Shown: piece by piece, positions 23,398 to 35,995 of the stretch
Position numbering within the stretch: position 1 is the stretch's first letter
Layout: every line of letters begins with the position of its first letter
NCBI GenBank assembly: GCA_036417435.1
Contig: CM070910.1
Span: 82,940,784-83,004,783 of the forward strand
Reading direction: 5' to 3'
DNA: 64,000 bases
Origin: Inia geoffrensis
Lineage: Eukaryota; Chordata; Mammalia; Artiodactyla; Iniidae
Position numbers and translations under genes: made by a program
Notes under the pieces: model-generated
The model's input: the letters and a program-made list of their open reading frames with translations, nothing else
The model's database searches: none
Told to the model about the DNA's origin: nothing

Positions 23398-25581
23398 TTG
23401 GTTAGGGTAGGGCATCGGAAGTGGGTCAGGTTTAGGGATGGGGTTAGGGTTAGCGTTAAGGAATGGGGAGGGATTAGGGTACAATTTAGGGTACGACAAC
23501 GCTTAAGGTTTAGCGTACGTGTGAGGGCACGAGTTAGTGTTGGTGTCCTGCTTAAGATTAGGGCACGGGTGAGGGTAAGGGTTCGTGTGAGGGTCAGGGT
23601 TAGGATTCGGGTTAGGGTTAGGGTTAAGGAATGCAGAGGGATTAGGGTACAGCTTAGGGTACGGCAGTGCTTAAGGGTTAGCGTTCGTGTGAGGGCAAGG
23701 GTTAGTGTTAGTGTCCTGGTTAAGATTAGGGCACGGGTGAGGTTAAGGCTTCAGGTGAGGGTCAGGGTTAGGATTCGGGTTAGGGTTAGGGTTAGGGAAT
23801 GGGGAGGGATTAGGGTACAGTTTAGGGTACGACAACAATTAAGGATTAGCGTACGTGTGAGGGCACAAATTAGTGTTGGTGTCCTGGTTAAGATTAGGGC
23901 ACGGGTGAGGGTAAGGTTTCGGGTGAGGGTCAGGGATAGAATTCGGGTTAGGGTTAGGATTAGGGAATGGGGAGATATTAGGGCAGAGTTTAGGGTACCA
24001 CAACGCTTAAGGTTTAGCGTACGTGTGAGGTCACTAGTTAGTGTTAGTGTACTACTTACGATTAGGGCACGGGTGAGGGTAAGGCCTCGGAAGAGGGTCA
24101 CGTTAAGGGTTAGGGTTTGGGTTAGTGTTAGGGAATGGGGATTGATGAGGGTACAGGTTAGGTTACGGCAATGGCTTAGGGTTAGCGTACGTTAGAGGGC
24201 ATGGGTTAGTGTTGATGTACTGGTTAAAATTAGGACAGGGGTGAGGGTAAAGTTTTGGGTGAGTGTCATGGTTAGGTTTCAGGTTAGGGTTAGGGTTAGG
24301 GAATGGAGAGGGGTTAGGGTACAGGTTAGGGTACCGCTGCGGTTTAGTGTTAGCGTACGTTTGAGGGCACGAGTTAGTCTTGGTGTCCTGGTTAAGATTA
24401 GGGCACGGGTGAGGGTAAGGCTTCGGGTGAGGGTCAGGGTTAGGATTCGGGTTAGGGTAAGGGTTAAGGAATGCAGAGGGATTAGGGTACAGCTTAGGGT
24501 ATGACAGTGCTTAAGGGTTAGCGTTCGTGTGAGGGCAGGGGTTAGTGTTAGTGTCCTGGTTAAGATTAGGGCACGGGTGAAGGTAAGGCTTCAGGTGAGG
24601 GTCAGGGTTAGGTTTCGGGTTAGGGTTAGGGTTAGGGAATGGGGAGTGATTAGGGTACAGTTTAAGGTACGACAACGATTAAGGGTTAGCGTACGTGTGA
24701 GGGCACAAGTTAGTGTTGGTGTCCTGGTTAAGATTAGGTCACGGGTGAGGGTAAGGTTTCGGGTGAGGGTCAGGGATAGAATTCGGGTTAGGGTTAGGGT
24801 TAGGGAATGGGGAGATATTAGGGCACAGTTTAGGGTACCACAACGCTTAAGGTTTAGCGTACGTGTGAGGTCACTAGTTAGTGTTAGTGTACTGCTTACG
24901 ATTAGGGCACGGGTGAGGGTAAGGCCTCGGAAGAGGGTCACGTTAAGGGTTAGGGTTAGGGTTAGGGTTAGGGAATGGGGATTGATTAGGGTACAGGTTA
25001 GGGTACGGCAATGGCTTAGGGTTGGCGTACGTTAGAGGGCATGGGTTAGTGTTGATGTACTGGTTAAAATTAGGACACGGGTGAGGGTAAAGTTTCAGGT
25101 GAGTGTCATGGTTAGGTTTCAGGTTAGGGTTAGGGTTAGGGAATGGAGAGGGATTAGGGTACAGGTTAGGGTACCGCTGCGGTTTAGTGTTAGCGTACGT
25201 TTGAGGGCACGAATTAGTCTTGGTGTCCTGGTTAAGTTTAGGGCACGGGTGAGGGTAAGGCTTCGGGTGAGGGTCAGGGTTAGGATTCGGGTTAGGGTTA
25301 GGGTTAGGGAATGGAGAGGGATTAGGGTATAGGTTAGGGTACAACAATGCTTAAGGGTTAGCGTAAGTGTGAGGGCACGAGTTAGTGTTGGTGTACTGGT
25401 TAAGACAACGGCACCGATGAGGGTAAGGCCTCGGAAAAGGGTCACGTTCAGGGTTTCGCTTAGGGTTAGGGTTAGGGAATGGGGAGGGATTAGGGTACAG
25501 GATAGGGTACGACCATGCTTAAGGGTTAGCGTATGTTTGAGGGCATGAGTTAGTGTTTGTGTACTGGTTAAGATTAGGGCA
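23398..25581 (+). repeat. HOR unit 15, 13-mer (2,184 bp)
   Basis: Same order as unit 14, but its first half matches variants of the unit at 17854 (for example GTTAGCGTTAAGG before A and CAACAATTAAGG in C). Confidence 0.93.
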
Positions 25582-27765
25582 TTGGTTAGGGTAGGGCATC
25601 GGAAGTGGGTCAGGTTTACGGATGGGGTTAGGCTTAGGGTTAAGGAATGGGGAGGGATTAGGGTACAATTTAGGGTACGACAACGCTTAAGGTGTAGCGT
25701 ACGTGTGAGGGCACGAGTTAGTGTTGGTGTCCTGGTTAAGATTAGGGCACGGGTGAGGGTAAGGCTTCTGGTGAGGGTCAGGGTTAGGATTCGGGTTAGG
25801 GTTAGGGTTAAGGAATGCAGAGGGATTAAGGTACAGCTTAGGGTACGACAGTGCTTAAGGGTTAGCGTTCGTGTGAGGGCAAGGGTTAGTGTTAGTGTCC
25901 TGGTTAAGATTAGGGCACGGGTGAGGGTAAGGCTTCAGGTGAGGGTCAGGGTTAGGATTCGGGTTAGGGTTAGGGTTAGGGAATGGGGAGGGATTAGGGT
26001 ACAGTTTAGGGTACGACAACGATTAAGACTTAGCGTACATGTGAGGGCACAAGTTAGTGTTGGTGTCCTGGTCAAGATTAGGGCACGGGTGAGGGTAAGG
26101 TTTCGGGTGAGGGTCAGGGATAGAATTCGGGTTAGGGTTAGGGTTAGGGAATGGGGAGATATTAGGGCACAGTTTAGGGTACCACAGCGCTTAAGGTTTA
26201 GCGTACGTGTGAGTTCACTAGTTAGTGTTAGTGTACTGCGTACGATTAGGGCACGGGTGAGGGTAAGGCCTCGGAAGAGGGTCACGTTAAAGGTTAGGTT
26301 TAGGGTTAGGGTTAGGGAATGGGGATTGATTAGGGTACAAGTTAGGGTACGGCAATGTCTTAGGGTTGGCGTACGTTGGAGGGCATGGGTTAGTGTTGAT
26401 GTACTGGTTAAAATTAGGACACGGGTGAGGGTAAAGTTTCGGGTGAGTGTCATGGTTAGGTTTCAGGTTAGGGTTAGGGTTAGGGAATGGAGAGGGATTA
26501 GGGTACAGGTTAGGGTACCGCTGCGGTTTAGTGTTACCGTACGTTTGAGGGCACGAGTTAGTCTTGGTGTCCTGGTTAAGATTAGGGCACGGGTGAGGGT
26601 AAGGCTTCGGGTGAGGGTCAGGGTTAGGATTCGGGTTAGGGTAAGGGTTAAGGAATGCAGAGGGATTAGGGTACAGCTTAGGGTACGACAGTGCTTAAGG
26701 GTTAGCGTTCGTGTGAGGGCAAGGGTTAGTGTTAGTGTCCTGGTTAAGATTAGGGCACGGGTGAGGGTAAGGCTTCAGGTGAGGGTCAGGGTTAGGATTC
26801 GGGTTAGGGTTAGGGTTAGGGAATGGGGAGGGATTAGGGTACAGTTTAAGGTACGACAACGATTAAGGGTTAGCGTACGTGTGAGGGCACAAGTTAGTGT
26901 TGGTGTCCTGGTTAAGATTAGGTCACGGGTGAGGGTAAGGTTTCGGGTGAGGGTCAGGGATAGAATTCGGGTTAGGGTTAGAGTTAGGGAATGGGGAGAT
27001 ATTAGGGCACATTTTAGGGTACCACAACGCTAAAGGTTTAGCGTACGTGTGATGTCACTAGTTAGTGTTAGTGTACTGCTTACGATTAGGGCACGGGTGA
27101 GGGTAAGGCCTCGGAAGAGGGTCACGTTAAGGATTAGGGTAAGGGTTAGGGTTAGGGAATGGGGATTGATTAGGGTACAGGTTAGGGTACGGCAATGGCT
27201 TAGGGTTGGCGTACGTTAGAGGGCATGGGTTAGTGTTGATGTACTGGTTAAAATTAGGACACGGGTGAGTGTAAAGTTTCGGATGAGTGTCATGGTTAGG
27301 TTTCAGCTTAGGGTTAGGGTTAGGGAATGGAGAGGGATTAGGGTACAGGTTAGGGTACCTCTGCGGTTTAGTGTTACCGTACGTTTGAGGGCACGAGTTA
27401 GTCTTGGTGTCCTGGTTAAGATTAGGGCACGGGTGAGGGTAAGGCTTCGGGTGAGGGTCAGGTTTAGGATTCGGGTTAGGGTTAGGGTTAGGGAATGGAG
27501 AGGGATTAGGGTACAGGTTAGGGTACAACAATGCTTAAGGGTTAGCGTAAGTGTGAGGGCACGAGTTAGTGTTGGTGTACTGGTTAAGACAACGGCACCG
27601 ATGAGGGTAAGGACTCGGAAAAGGGTCACGTTCAGGGATTCGCTTAGGGTTAGGGTTAGGGAATGGGGAGGGATTAGGGTACAGGATAGGGTACGACAAT
27701 GCTTAAGGGTTAGCGTACGTTTGAGGGCATGAGTTAGTGTTTGTGTACTGGTTAAGATTAGGGCA
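25582..27765 (+). repeat. HOR unit 16, 13-mer (2,184 bp)
   Basis: Same order as unit 14 and closest to it (shared GTTAGGCTTAGGG, AAGGTGTAGCG and GGCTTCTGGTGAGG). Confidence 0.93.
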
Positions 27766-29109
27766 TTGGTTAGGGTAGGGCATCGGAAGTGGGTCAGGTT
27801 TAGGGATGGGGTTAGGGTTAGGATTAAGGAATGGGGAGGGATTAGGGTACAATTTAGGGTACGACAACGCTTAAGGTTTAGCGTACGTGTGAGGGCACGA
27901 GTTAGTGTTGGTATCCTGGTTAAGATTAGGGCACGGGTGAGGGTAAGGCTTCGGGTGAGGGTCAGGGTTAGGATTCAGGTTAGGGTTAGGGTTAAGGAAT
28001 GCAGAGGGATTAGGGTACAGCTTAGGGTATGACAGTGCTTAAGGGTTAGCGTTCGTGTGAGGGCAAGTGTTAGAGTTAGTGTCCTGGTTAAGATTAGGGC
28101 ACGGGTGAGGGTAAGGCTTCAGGTGAGGGTCAGGGTTAGGATTCGGGTTAGGGTTAGGGTTAGGGAATGGGGAGGGATTAGGGTACAGTTTAGGGTACGA
28201 CAACGATTAAGGGTTAGCGTACGTGTGAGGGCACAAGTTAGTGTTGGTGTCCTGGTTAAGATTAGGGCACGGGTGAGGGTAAGGTGTCGGGTGAGGGTCA
28301 GGGATAGAATTCGGGTTAGGGTTAGGGTTAGGGAATGGGGAGATATAAGGGCACAGTTTAGGGTACCACAACGCTTAAGGTTTAGCGTACGTGTGAGGTC
28401 ACTAGTTAGTGTTAGTGTACTGCTTACGATTAGGGCACGGGTGAGGGTAAGGCCTCGGAAGAGGGTCACGTTAAGGGTTAGAGTTAGGGTTAGGGTTAGG
28501 GAATGGGGATTGATTAGGGTACAGGTTATGGTACGGCAATGGCTTAGGGTTGGCGTACGTTAGAGGGCATGGGTTAGTGTTGATGTACTGGTTAAAATTA
28601 GGACACGGGTGAGGGTAAAGTTTCGGGTGAGTGTCATGGTTAGGTTTCAGGTTAGGGTTAGGGTTAGGGAATGGAGAGGGATTAGGGTACAGGTTAGGGT
28701 ACCGCTGCGGTTTAGTGTTAGCGTACGTGTGAGGGCACGAGTTAGTCTTGGTGTCCTGGTTAAGATTAGGGCACGGGTGAGGGTAAGGTTTCTGGTGAGG
28801 GTCAGGGTTAGGATTCGGGTTAGGGTTAGGGTTAGGGAATGGAGAGAGATTAGGGTACAGGTTAGGGTACGACAATGCTTAAGGGTTAGCGTAAGTGTGA
28901 GGGCACGAGTTAGTGTTGGTGTACTGGTTAAGACAACGGCACCGATGAAGGTAAGGCCTCAGAAAAGGGTCACGTTCAGGGTTTCGCTTAGGGTTAGGGT
29001 TAGGGAATGGGGAGGGATTAGGGTACAGGATAGGGTACGACAATGCTTAAGGGTTAGCGTAGGTTTGAGGGCATGAGTTAGTGTTTGTGTCCTGGTTAAG
29101 ATTAGGACA
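27766..29109 (+). repeat. HOR unit 17, regular 8-mer (1,344 bp)
   Basis: Complete A-H order. F has CGTACGTGTGAGG rather than CGTACGTTTGAGG, a variant that dominates after about 45 kb. Confidence 0.94.
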
Positions 29110-30453
29110 TTGGTTAGGGTAGGGCATCGGAAGTGGGTCAGGTTTAGGGATGGGGTTAGGGTTAGGGTTAAGGAATGGGGAGGGATTAGCGTACAATTTA
29201 GGGTACGACAACGCTTAAGGTTTAGCGTACGTGTGAGGGCACGAATTAGTGTTGGTGTCCTGGTTAAGATTAGGGCACGGGTGAGGGTAAGGCTTCGGTT
29301 GAGGGTCAGGGTTAGGATTCGGGTTAGGGTTAGGGTTAAGGAATGCAGAGGGATTAGGGTACAGCTTAGGGTACGAGAGTGCTTAAGTGTTAGCGTTCGT
29401 GTGAGGGCAAGGGTTAGTGTTAGTGTCCTGGTTAAGATTAGGGCACGGGTGAGGGTAAGGCTTCAGGTGAGGGTCAGGGTTAGGATTCGGGTTAGGGTTA
29501 GTGTTAGGAAATGGGGAGGGATTAGGGTACAGTTTAGGGTACGACAACGATTAAGGGTTAGCGTACGTGTGGGGGCACAAGTTAGTGTTGGTGTCCTGGT
29601 TATGATTAGGGCACGGGTGAGGGTAAGGTTTCGGGTGGGGGTCAGGGATAGAATTCGGGTTAGGGTTAGGGTTAGGGAATGGGGAGATATTAGGGCACAG
29701 TTTAGGGTACCACAACGCTTAAGGTTTAGCGTACGTGTGAGGTCACTTGTTAGTGTTAGTGTACTGCTTACGATTAGGGCACGGGTGAGGGTAAGGCCTC
29801 GGAATAGGGTCACGTTAAGGGTTAGGGTTAGGGTTAGGGTTAGGGAATGGGGATTGATTAGGGTACAGGTTAGGGTACGGCAATGGCTTAGGGTTGGTGT
29901 ACGTTAGAGGGCATGGGTTATTGTTGATGTACTGGTTAAAATTAGGACACGGGTGAGGGTAAAGTTTCGGGTGAGTGTCATGGTTAGGTTTCAGGTTAGG
30001 GTTAGGGTTACGGAATGGAGAGGGATTAGGGTACAGGTTAGGGTACCACTGCGGTTTAGTGTTAGCGTACGTGTTAGGGCACGAGTTAGTCTTGGTGTCC
30101 TGGTTAAGATTAGGGCACGGGTGAGGGTAAGGCTTCGGGTGAGGGTCAGGGTTAGGATTCGGGTTAGGGTTAGGGTTAGGGAATGGAGAGGGATTAGGGT
30201 ACAGGTTAGGGTACGACAATGCTTAAGGGTTAGCGTAAGTGTGAGGGCACGAGTTAGTGTTGGTGTACTGGTTAAGACAACGGCACCGATGAGGGTAAGG
30301 CCTCGGAAAAGGGTCACGTTCAGGGTTTCGCTTAGGGTTAGGGTTAGGGAATGGGGAGGGATTAGGGTACAGGATAGGGTACGACAATGCTTAAGGGTTA
30401 GCGTACATTTGAGGGCATGAGTTAGTGTTTGTGTCCTGGTTAAGATTAGGGCA
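29110..30453 (+). repeat. HOR unit 18, regular 8-mer (1,344 bp)
   Basis: Complete A-H order. Shares rare variants with the unit at 33646 (ACGAGAGTGC in B, GGTGGGGGTCAGG in C, CGGAATAGGG in D). Confidence 0.94.
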
Positions 30454-31985
30454 TTGGTTAGGGTAGGGCATCGGAAGTGGGTCAGGTTTAGGGATGGGGT
30501 TAGGGTTAGGGTTAAGGAATGGGGAGGGATTAGGGTACAATTTAGGGTACGACAACGCTTAAGGTTTAGCGTACGTGTGAGGGCACGAGTTAGTGTTGGT
30601 GTCCTGGTTAAGATAAGGGCACAGGTGAGGGTAAGGCTTCGGGTGAGGGTCAGGGTAAGGATTCGGGTTAGGGTTAGGGTTAAGGAATGCAGAGGGATTA
30701 GGGTACAGCTTAGGGTACGACAGTGCTTAAGGGTTAGCGTTCGTGTGAGGGCAAGAGTTAGTGTTAGTGTCCTGGTTAAGATTAGGGCACGGGTGAGGGT
30801 AAGGCTTCAGGTGAGGGTCAGGGTTAGGATTCGGGTTAGGGTTAGGGTTAGGGAATGGGGAGGGATTAGGGTACAGTTTAGGGTACGACAACGATTAAGG
30901 GTTAGCGTACGTGTGAGGGCACAAGTTAGTGTTGGTGTCCTGGTTAAGATTAGGGCACGGGTGAGGGTAAAGTTTCGGGTGAGTGTCATGGTTAGGTTTC
31001 AGGTTAGGGTTAGGGTTAGGGAATTGAGAGGGATTAGGGTACAGGTTAGGGTACCGCTGCGGTTTAGTGTTAGCGTACGTTTGAGGGCACGAGTTAGTCT
31101 TGGTGTTCTGGTTAAGATTAGGGCATGGGTGAGGGTAAGGCTTCGGGTGAGGGTCAGGGTTAGGATTCGGGTTAGGGTTAGGGTTAGGGAATGGAGAGGG
31201 ATTAGGGTACAGGTTAGGGTACGACAATGCTTAAGGGTTAGCGTAAGTGTGAGGGCACGAGTTAGTGTTGGTGTACTGGTTAAGACAACGGCACCGATGA
31301 GGGTAAGGCCTCGGAAAAGCGTCACGTTCAGGGTTTCGCTTAGGGTTAGGGTTAGGGAATGGGGAGGGATTAGGGTACAGGATAGGGTACGACAATGCTT
31401 AAGGGTTAGCGTACGTTTGAGGGCATGAGTTAGTGTTTGCGTACTGGTTAAGATTAGGGCATTGGTTAGGGTAGGGCATCGGAAGTGGGTCAGATTTAGG
31501 GATGGGGTTAGGGTTAGGGTTAAGGAATGGGGAGGGATTAGGGTACAATTTAGGGTACAACAACGCTTAAGGTTTAGCGTACGTGTGAGGGCACGAATTA
31601 GTGTTGGTGTCCTGGTTAAGATTAGAGCACGGGTGAGGGTAAGGCTTCGGGTGAGGGTCAGGGTTAGGATTCGGGTTAGGGTTAGGGTTAAGGAATGCAG
31701 AGGGATTAGGGTACAGCTTAGGGTACGACAGTGCTTAAGGGTTAGCATTCGTGTGAGGGCAAGTGTTAGTGTTAGTGTCCTGGTTAAGATTAGGGCACGA
31801 GTGAGGGTAAGGCTTCAGGTGAGGGTCAGGTTTAGGATTCGGGTTAGGGTTAGGGTTAGGGAATTGGGAAGGATTAGGGTACAGTTTAGGGTACGACAAC
31901 GATTAGGGGTTAGCGTACGTTTGAGGGCACAAGTTAGTGTTGGTGTCCTGGTTAAGATTAGGGCACAGGTGAGGGTAAGGTTTCG
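29365..31985 (+). repeat. Segmental duplication, counterpart of about 33900-36520
   Basis: Approximate bounds. Offset 4,536 bp, falling to 4,534 after the 2-bp deletion at 35680. Shared features include the 6-mer lacking D, GGTGTTCTGGTTAAG, AAAGCGTCACG and GAATTGGGAAGGATT. Confidence 0.82.
30454..31461 (+). repeat. HOR unit 19, 6-mer lacking D (1,008 bp)
   Basis: Order A B C/E F G H. C changes to E within GGGCACGGGTGAGGGTAAAG at about 30955-30970, so D and half of C and E are lost. Confidence 0.92.
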
Positions 31986-33645
31986 GGGGAGGGTCAGGGA
32001 TAGAATTCGGGTTAGGGTTAGGGTTAGGGAATGGGGAGATATTAGGGCACAGTTTAGGGTACCACAGCGCTTAAGGTTTAGCATACGTGTGAGTTCACTA
32101 GTTAGTGTTAGTGTACTGCGTACGATTAGGGCACGGGTGAGGGTAAGGCCTCGGAAGAGGGTCACGTTAAAGGTTAGGTTTAGGGTTAGGGTTAGGGAAT
32201 GGGGATTGATTAGGGTACAAGTTAGGGTACGGCAATGTCTTAGGGTTGGCGTACGTTGGAGGGCATGGGTTAGTGTTGATGTACTGGTTAAAATTAGGAC
32301 ACGGGTGAGGGTAAAGTTTCGGGTGAGTGTCATGGTTAGGTTTCAGGTTAGGGTTAGGGTTAGGGAATGGAGAGGGATTAGGGTACAGGTTAGGGTACCG
32401 CTGCGGTTTAGTGTTAGCGTACGTTTGAGGGCACGAGTTAGTCTTGGTGTCCTGGTTAAGATTAGGGCACGGGTGAGGGTAAGGCTTCGGATGAGGGTCA
32501 GGGTTAGGATTCGGGTTAGGGTAAGGGTTAAGGAATGCAGAGGGATTAGGGTACAGCTTAGGGTACGACAGTGCTTAAGGGTTAGCGTTCGTGTGAGGGC
32601 AAGGGTTAGTGTTAGTGTCCTGGTTAAGATTAGGGCACGGGTGAGGGTAAGGCTTCAGGTGAGGGTCAGGGTTAGGATTCGGGTTAGGGTTAGGGTTAGG
32701 GAATGGGGAGGGATTAGGGTACAGTTTAAGGTACGACAACGATTAAGGGTTAGCGTACGTGTGAGGGCACAAGTTAGTGTTGGTGTCCTGGTTAAGATTA
32801 GGTCACGGGTGAGGGTAAGGTTTCGGGTGAGGGTCAGGGATAGAATTCGGGTTAGGGTTAGAGTTAGGGAATGGGGAGATATTAGGGCACAGTTTAGGGT
32901 ACCACAACGCTTAAGGTTTAGCGTACGTGTGATGTCACTAGTTAGTGTTAGTGTACTGCTTACGATTAGGGCACGGGTGAGGGTAAGGCCTCGGAAGAGG
33001 GTCACGTTAAGGATTAGGGTAAGGGTTAGGGTTAGGGAATGGGGATTGATTAGGGTACAGGTTAGGGTACGGCAATGGCTTAGGGTTGGCGTACGTTAGA
33101 GGGCATGGGTTAGTGTTGATGTACTGGTTAAAATTAGGACACGGGTGAGTGTAAAGTTTCGGATGAGTGTCATGGTTAGGTTTCAGCTTAGGGTTAGGGT
33201 TAGGGAATGGAGAGGGATTAGGGTACAGGTTAGGGTACCTCTGCGGTTTAGTGTTAGCGTACGTTTGAGGGCACGAGTTAGTCTTGGTGTCCTGGTTAAG
33301 ATTAGGGCACGGGTGAGGGTAAGGCTTCGGGTGAGGGTCAGGTTTAGGATTCGGGTTAGGGTTAGGGTTAGGGAATGGAGAGGGATTAGGGTACAGGTTA
33401 GGGTACAACAATGCTTAAGGTTTAGCGTAAGTGTGAGGGCACGAGTTAGTGTTGGTGTACTGGTTAAGACAACGGCACCGATGAGGGTAAGGCCTCGGAA
33501 AAGGGTCACGTTCAGGGATTCGCTTAGGGTTAGGGTTAGGGAATGGGGAGGGATTAGGGTACAGGATAGGGTACGACAATGCTTAAGGGTTAGCGTACGT
33601 TTGAGGGCATGAGTTAGTGTTTGTGTACTGGTTAAGATTAGGGCA
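31462..33645 (+). repeat. HOR unit 20, 13-mer (2,184 bp)
   Basis: Order A B C D E F/A B C D E F G H. It is a mosaic: up to about 31985 it matches the unit at 35996, and after that it matches 26105 onward. Confidence 0.92.
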
Positions 33646-34989
33646 TTGGTTAGGGTAGGGCATCGGAAGTGGGTCAGGTTTAGGGATGGGGTTAGGGTTA
33701 GGGTTAAGGAATGGGGAGGGATTAGGGTACAATTTAGGGTACGACAACGCTTAAGGTTTAGCGTACGTGTGAGGGCACGAGTTAGTGTTGGTATCCTGGT
33801 TAAGATTAGGGCACGGGTGAGGGTAAGGCTTCGGGTGAGGGTCAGGTTTAGGATTCGGGTTAGGGTTAGGGTTAAGGAATGCAGAGGGATTAGGGTACAG
33901 CTTAGGGTACGAGAGTGCTTAAGTGTTAGCGTTCGTGTGAGGGCAAGGGTTAGTGTTAGTGTCCTGGTTAAGATTAGGGCACGGGTGAGGGTAAGGCTTC
34001 AGGTGAGGGTCAGGGTTAGGATTCGGGTTAGGGTTAGTGTTAGGGAATGGGGAGGGATTAGGGTACAGTTTAGGGTACGACAACGATTAAGGGTTAGCGT
34101 ACGTGTGGGGGCACAAGTTAGTGTTGGTGTCCTGGTTAAGATTAGGGCACGGGTGAGGGTAAGGTTTCGGGTGGGGGTCAGGGATAGAATTCGGGTTAGG
34201 GTTAGGGTTAGGGAATGGGGAGATATTAGGGCACAGTTTAGGGTACCACAACGCTTAAGGTTTAGCGTACGTGTGAGGTCACTTGTTAGTGTTAGTGTAC
34301 TGCTTACGATTAGGGCACGGGTGAGGGTAAGGCCTCGGAATAGGGTCACGTTAAGGGTTAGGGTTAGGGTTAGGGTTAGGGAATGGGGATTGATTAGGGT
34401 ACAGGTTAGGGTACGGCAATGGCTTAGGGTTGGTGTACGTTAGAGGGCATGGGTTATTGTTGATGTACTGGTTAAAATTAGGACACGGGTGAGGGTAAAG
34501 TTTCGGGTGAGTGTCATGGTTAGGTTTCAGGTTAGGGTTAGGGTTAGGGAATGGAGAGGGATTAGGGTACAGGTTAGGGTACCACTGCGGTTTAGTGTTA
34601 GCGTACGTGTTAGGGCACGAGTTAGTCTTGGTGTCCTGGTTAAGATTAGGGCACGGGTGAGGGTAAGGCTTCGGGTGAGGGTCAGGGTTAGGATTCGGGT
34701 TAGGGTTAGGGTTAGGGAATGGAGAGGGATTAGGGTACAGGTTAGGGTACGACAATGCTTAAGGGTTAGCGTAAGTGTGAGGGCACGAGTTAGTGTTGGT
34801 GTACTGGTTAAGACAAGGGCACCGATGAGGGTAATGCCTCGGAAAAGGGTCACGTTCAGGGTTTCGCTTAGGGTTAGGGTTAGGGAATGGGGAGGGATTA
34901 GGGTACAGGATAGGGTACGACAATGCTTAAGGGTTAGCGTACATTTGAGGGCATGAGTTAGTGTTTGTGTCCTGGTTAAGATTAGGGCA
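33646..34989 (+). repeat. HOR unit 21, regular 8-mer (1,344 bp)
   Basis: Complete A-H order. From about 33890 it matches the unit at 29110 at an offset of 4,536 bp. Confidence 0.93.
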
Positions 34990-35995
34990 TTGGTTAGGGT
35001 AGGGCATCGGAAGTGGGTCAGGTTTAGGGATGGGGTTAGGGTTAGGGTTAAGGAATGGGGAGGGATTAGGGTATAATTTAGGGTACGACAACGCTTAAGG
35101 TTTAGCGTACGTGTGAGGGCACGAGTTAGTGTTGGTGTCCTGGTTAAGATAAGGGCACAGGTGAGGGTAAGGCTTCGGGTGAGGGTCAGGGTAAGGATTC
35201 GGGTTAGGGTTAGGGTTAAGGAATGCAGAGGGATTAGGGTACAGCTTAGGGTACGACAGTGCTTAAGGGTTAGCGTTCGTGTGAGGGCAAGAGTTAGTGT
35301 TAGTGTCCTGGTTAAGATTAGGGCACGGGTGAGGGTAAGGCTTCAGGTGAGGGTCAGGGTTAGGATTCGGGTTAGGGTTAGGGTTAGGGAATGGGGAGGG
35401 ATTAGGGTACAGTTTAGGGTACGACAACGATTAAGGGTTAGCGTACGTGTGAGGGCACAAGTTAGTGTTGGTGTCCTGGTTAAGATTAGGGCACGGGTGA
35501 GGGTAAAGTTTCGGGTGAGTGTCATGGTTAGGTTTCAGGTTAGGGTTAGGGTTAGGGAATTGAGAGGGATTAGGGTACAGGTTAGGGTACCGCTGCGGTT
35601 TAGTGTTAGCGTACGTTTGAGGGCACGAGTTAGTCTTGGTGTTCTGGTTAAGATTAGGGCATGGGTGAGGGTAAGGCTTCGTGAGGGTCAGGGTTAGGAT
35701 TCGGGTTAGGGTTAGGGTTAGGGAATGGAGAGGGATTAGGGTACAGGTTAGGGTACGACAATGCTTAAGGGTTAGCGTAAGTGTGAGGGCACGAGTTAGT
35801 GTTGGTGTACTGGTTAAGACAACGGCACCGATGAGGGTAAGGCCTCGGAAAAGCGTCACGTTCAGGGTTTCGCTTAGGGTTAGGGTTAGGGAATGGGGAG
35901 GGATTAGGGTACAGGATAGGGTTCGACAATGCTTAAGGGTTAGCGTACGTTTGAGGGCATGAGTTAGTGTTTGCGTACTGGTTAAGATTAGGGCA
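34990..35995 (+). repeat. HOR unit 22, 6-mer lacking D (1,006 bp)
   Basis: Order A B C/E F G H, the same junction as unit 19. Two bases are missing at 35680/35681 (GGCTTCGTGAGG for GGCTTCGGGTGAGG), the first indel from the left that breaks the hexamer register. A has GTATAATTTAGG, which puts a stop in the Val-Arg frame. Confidence 0.92.
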
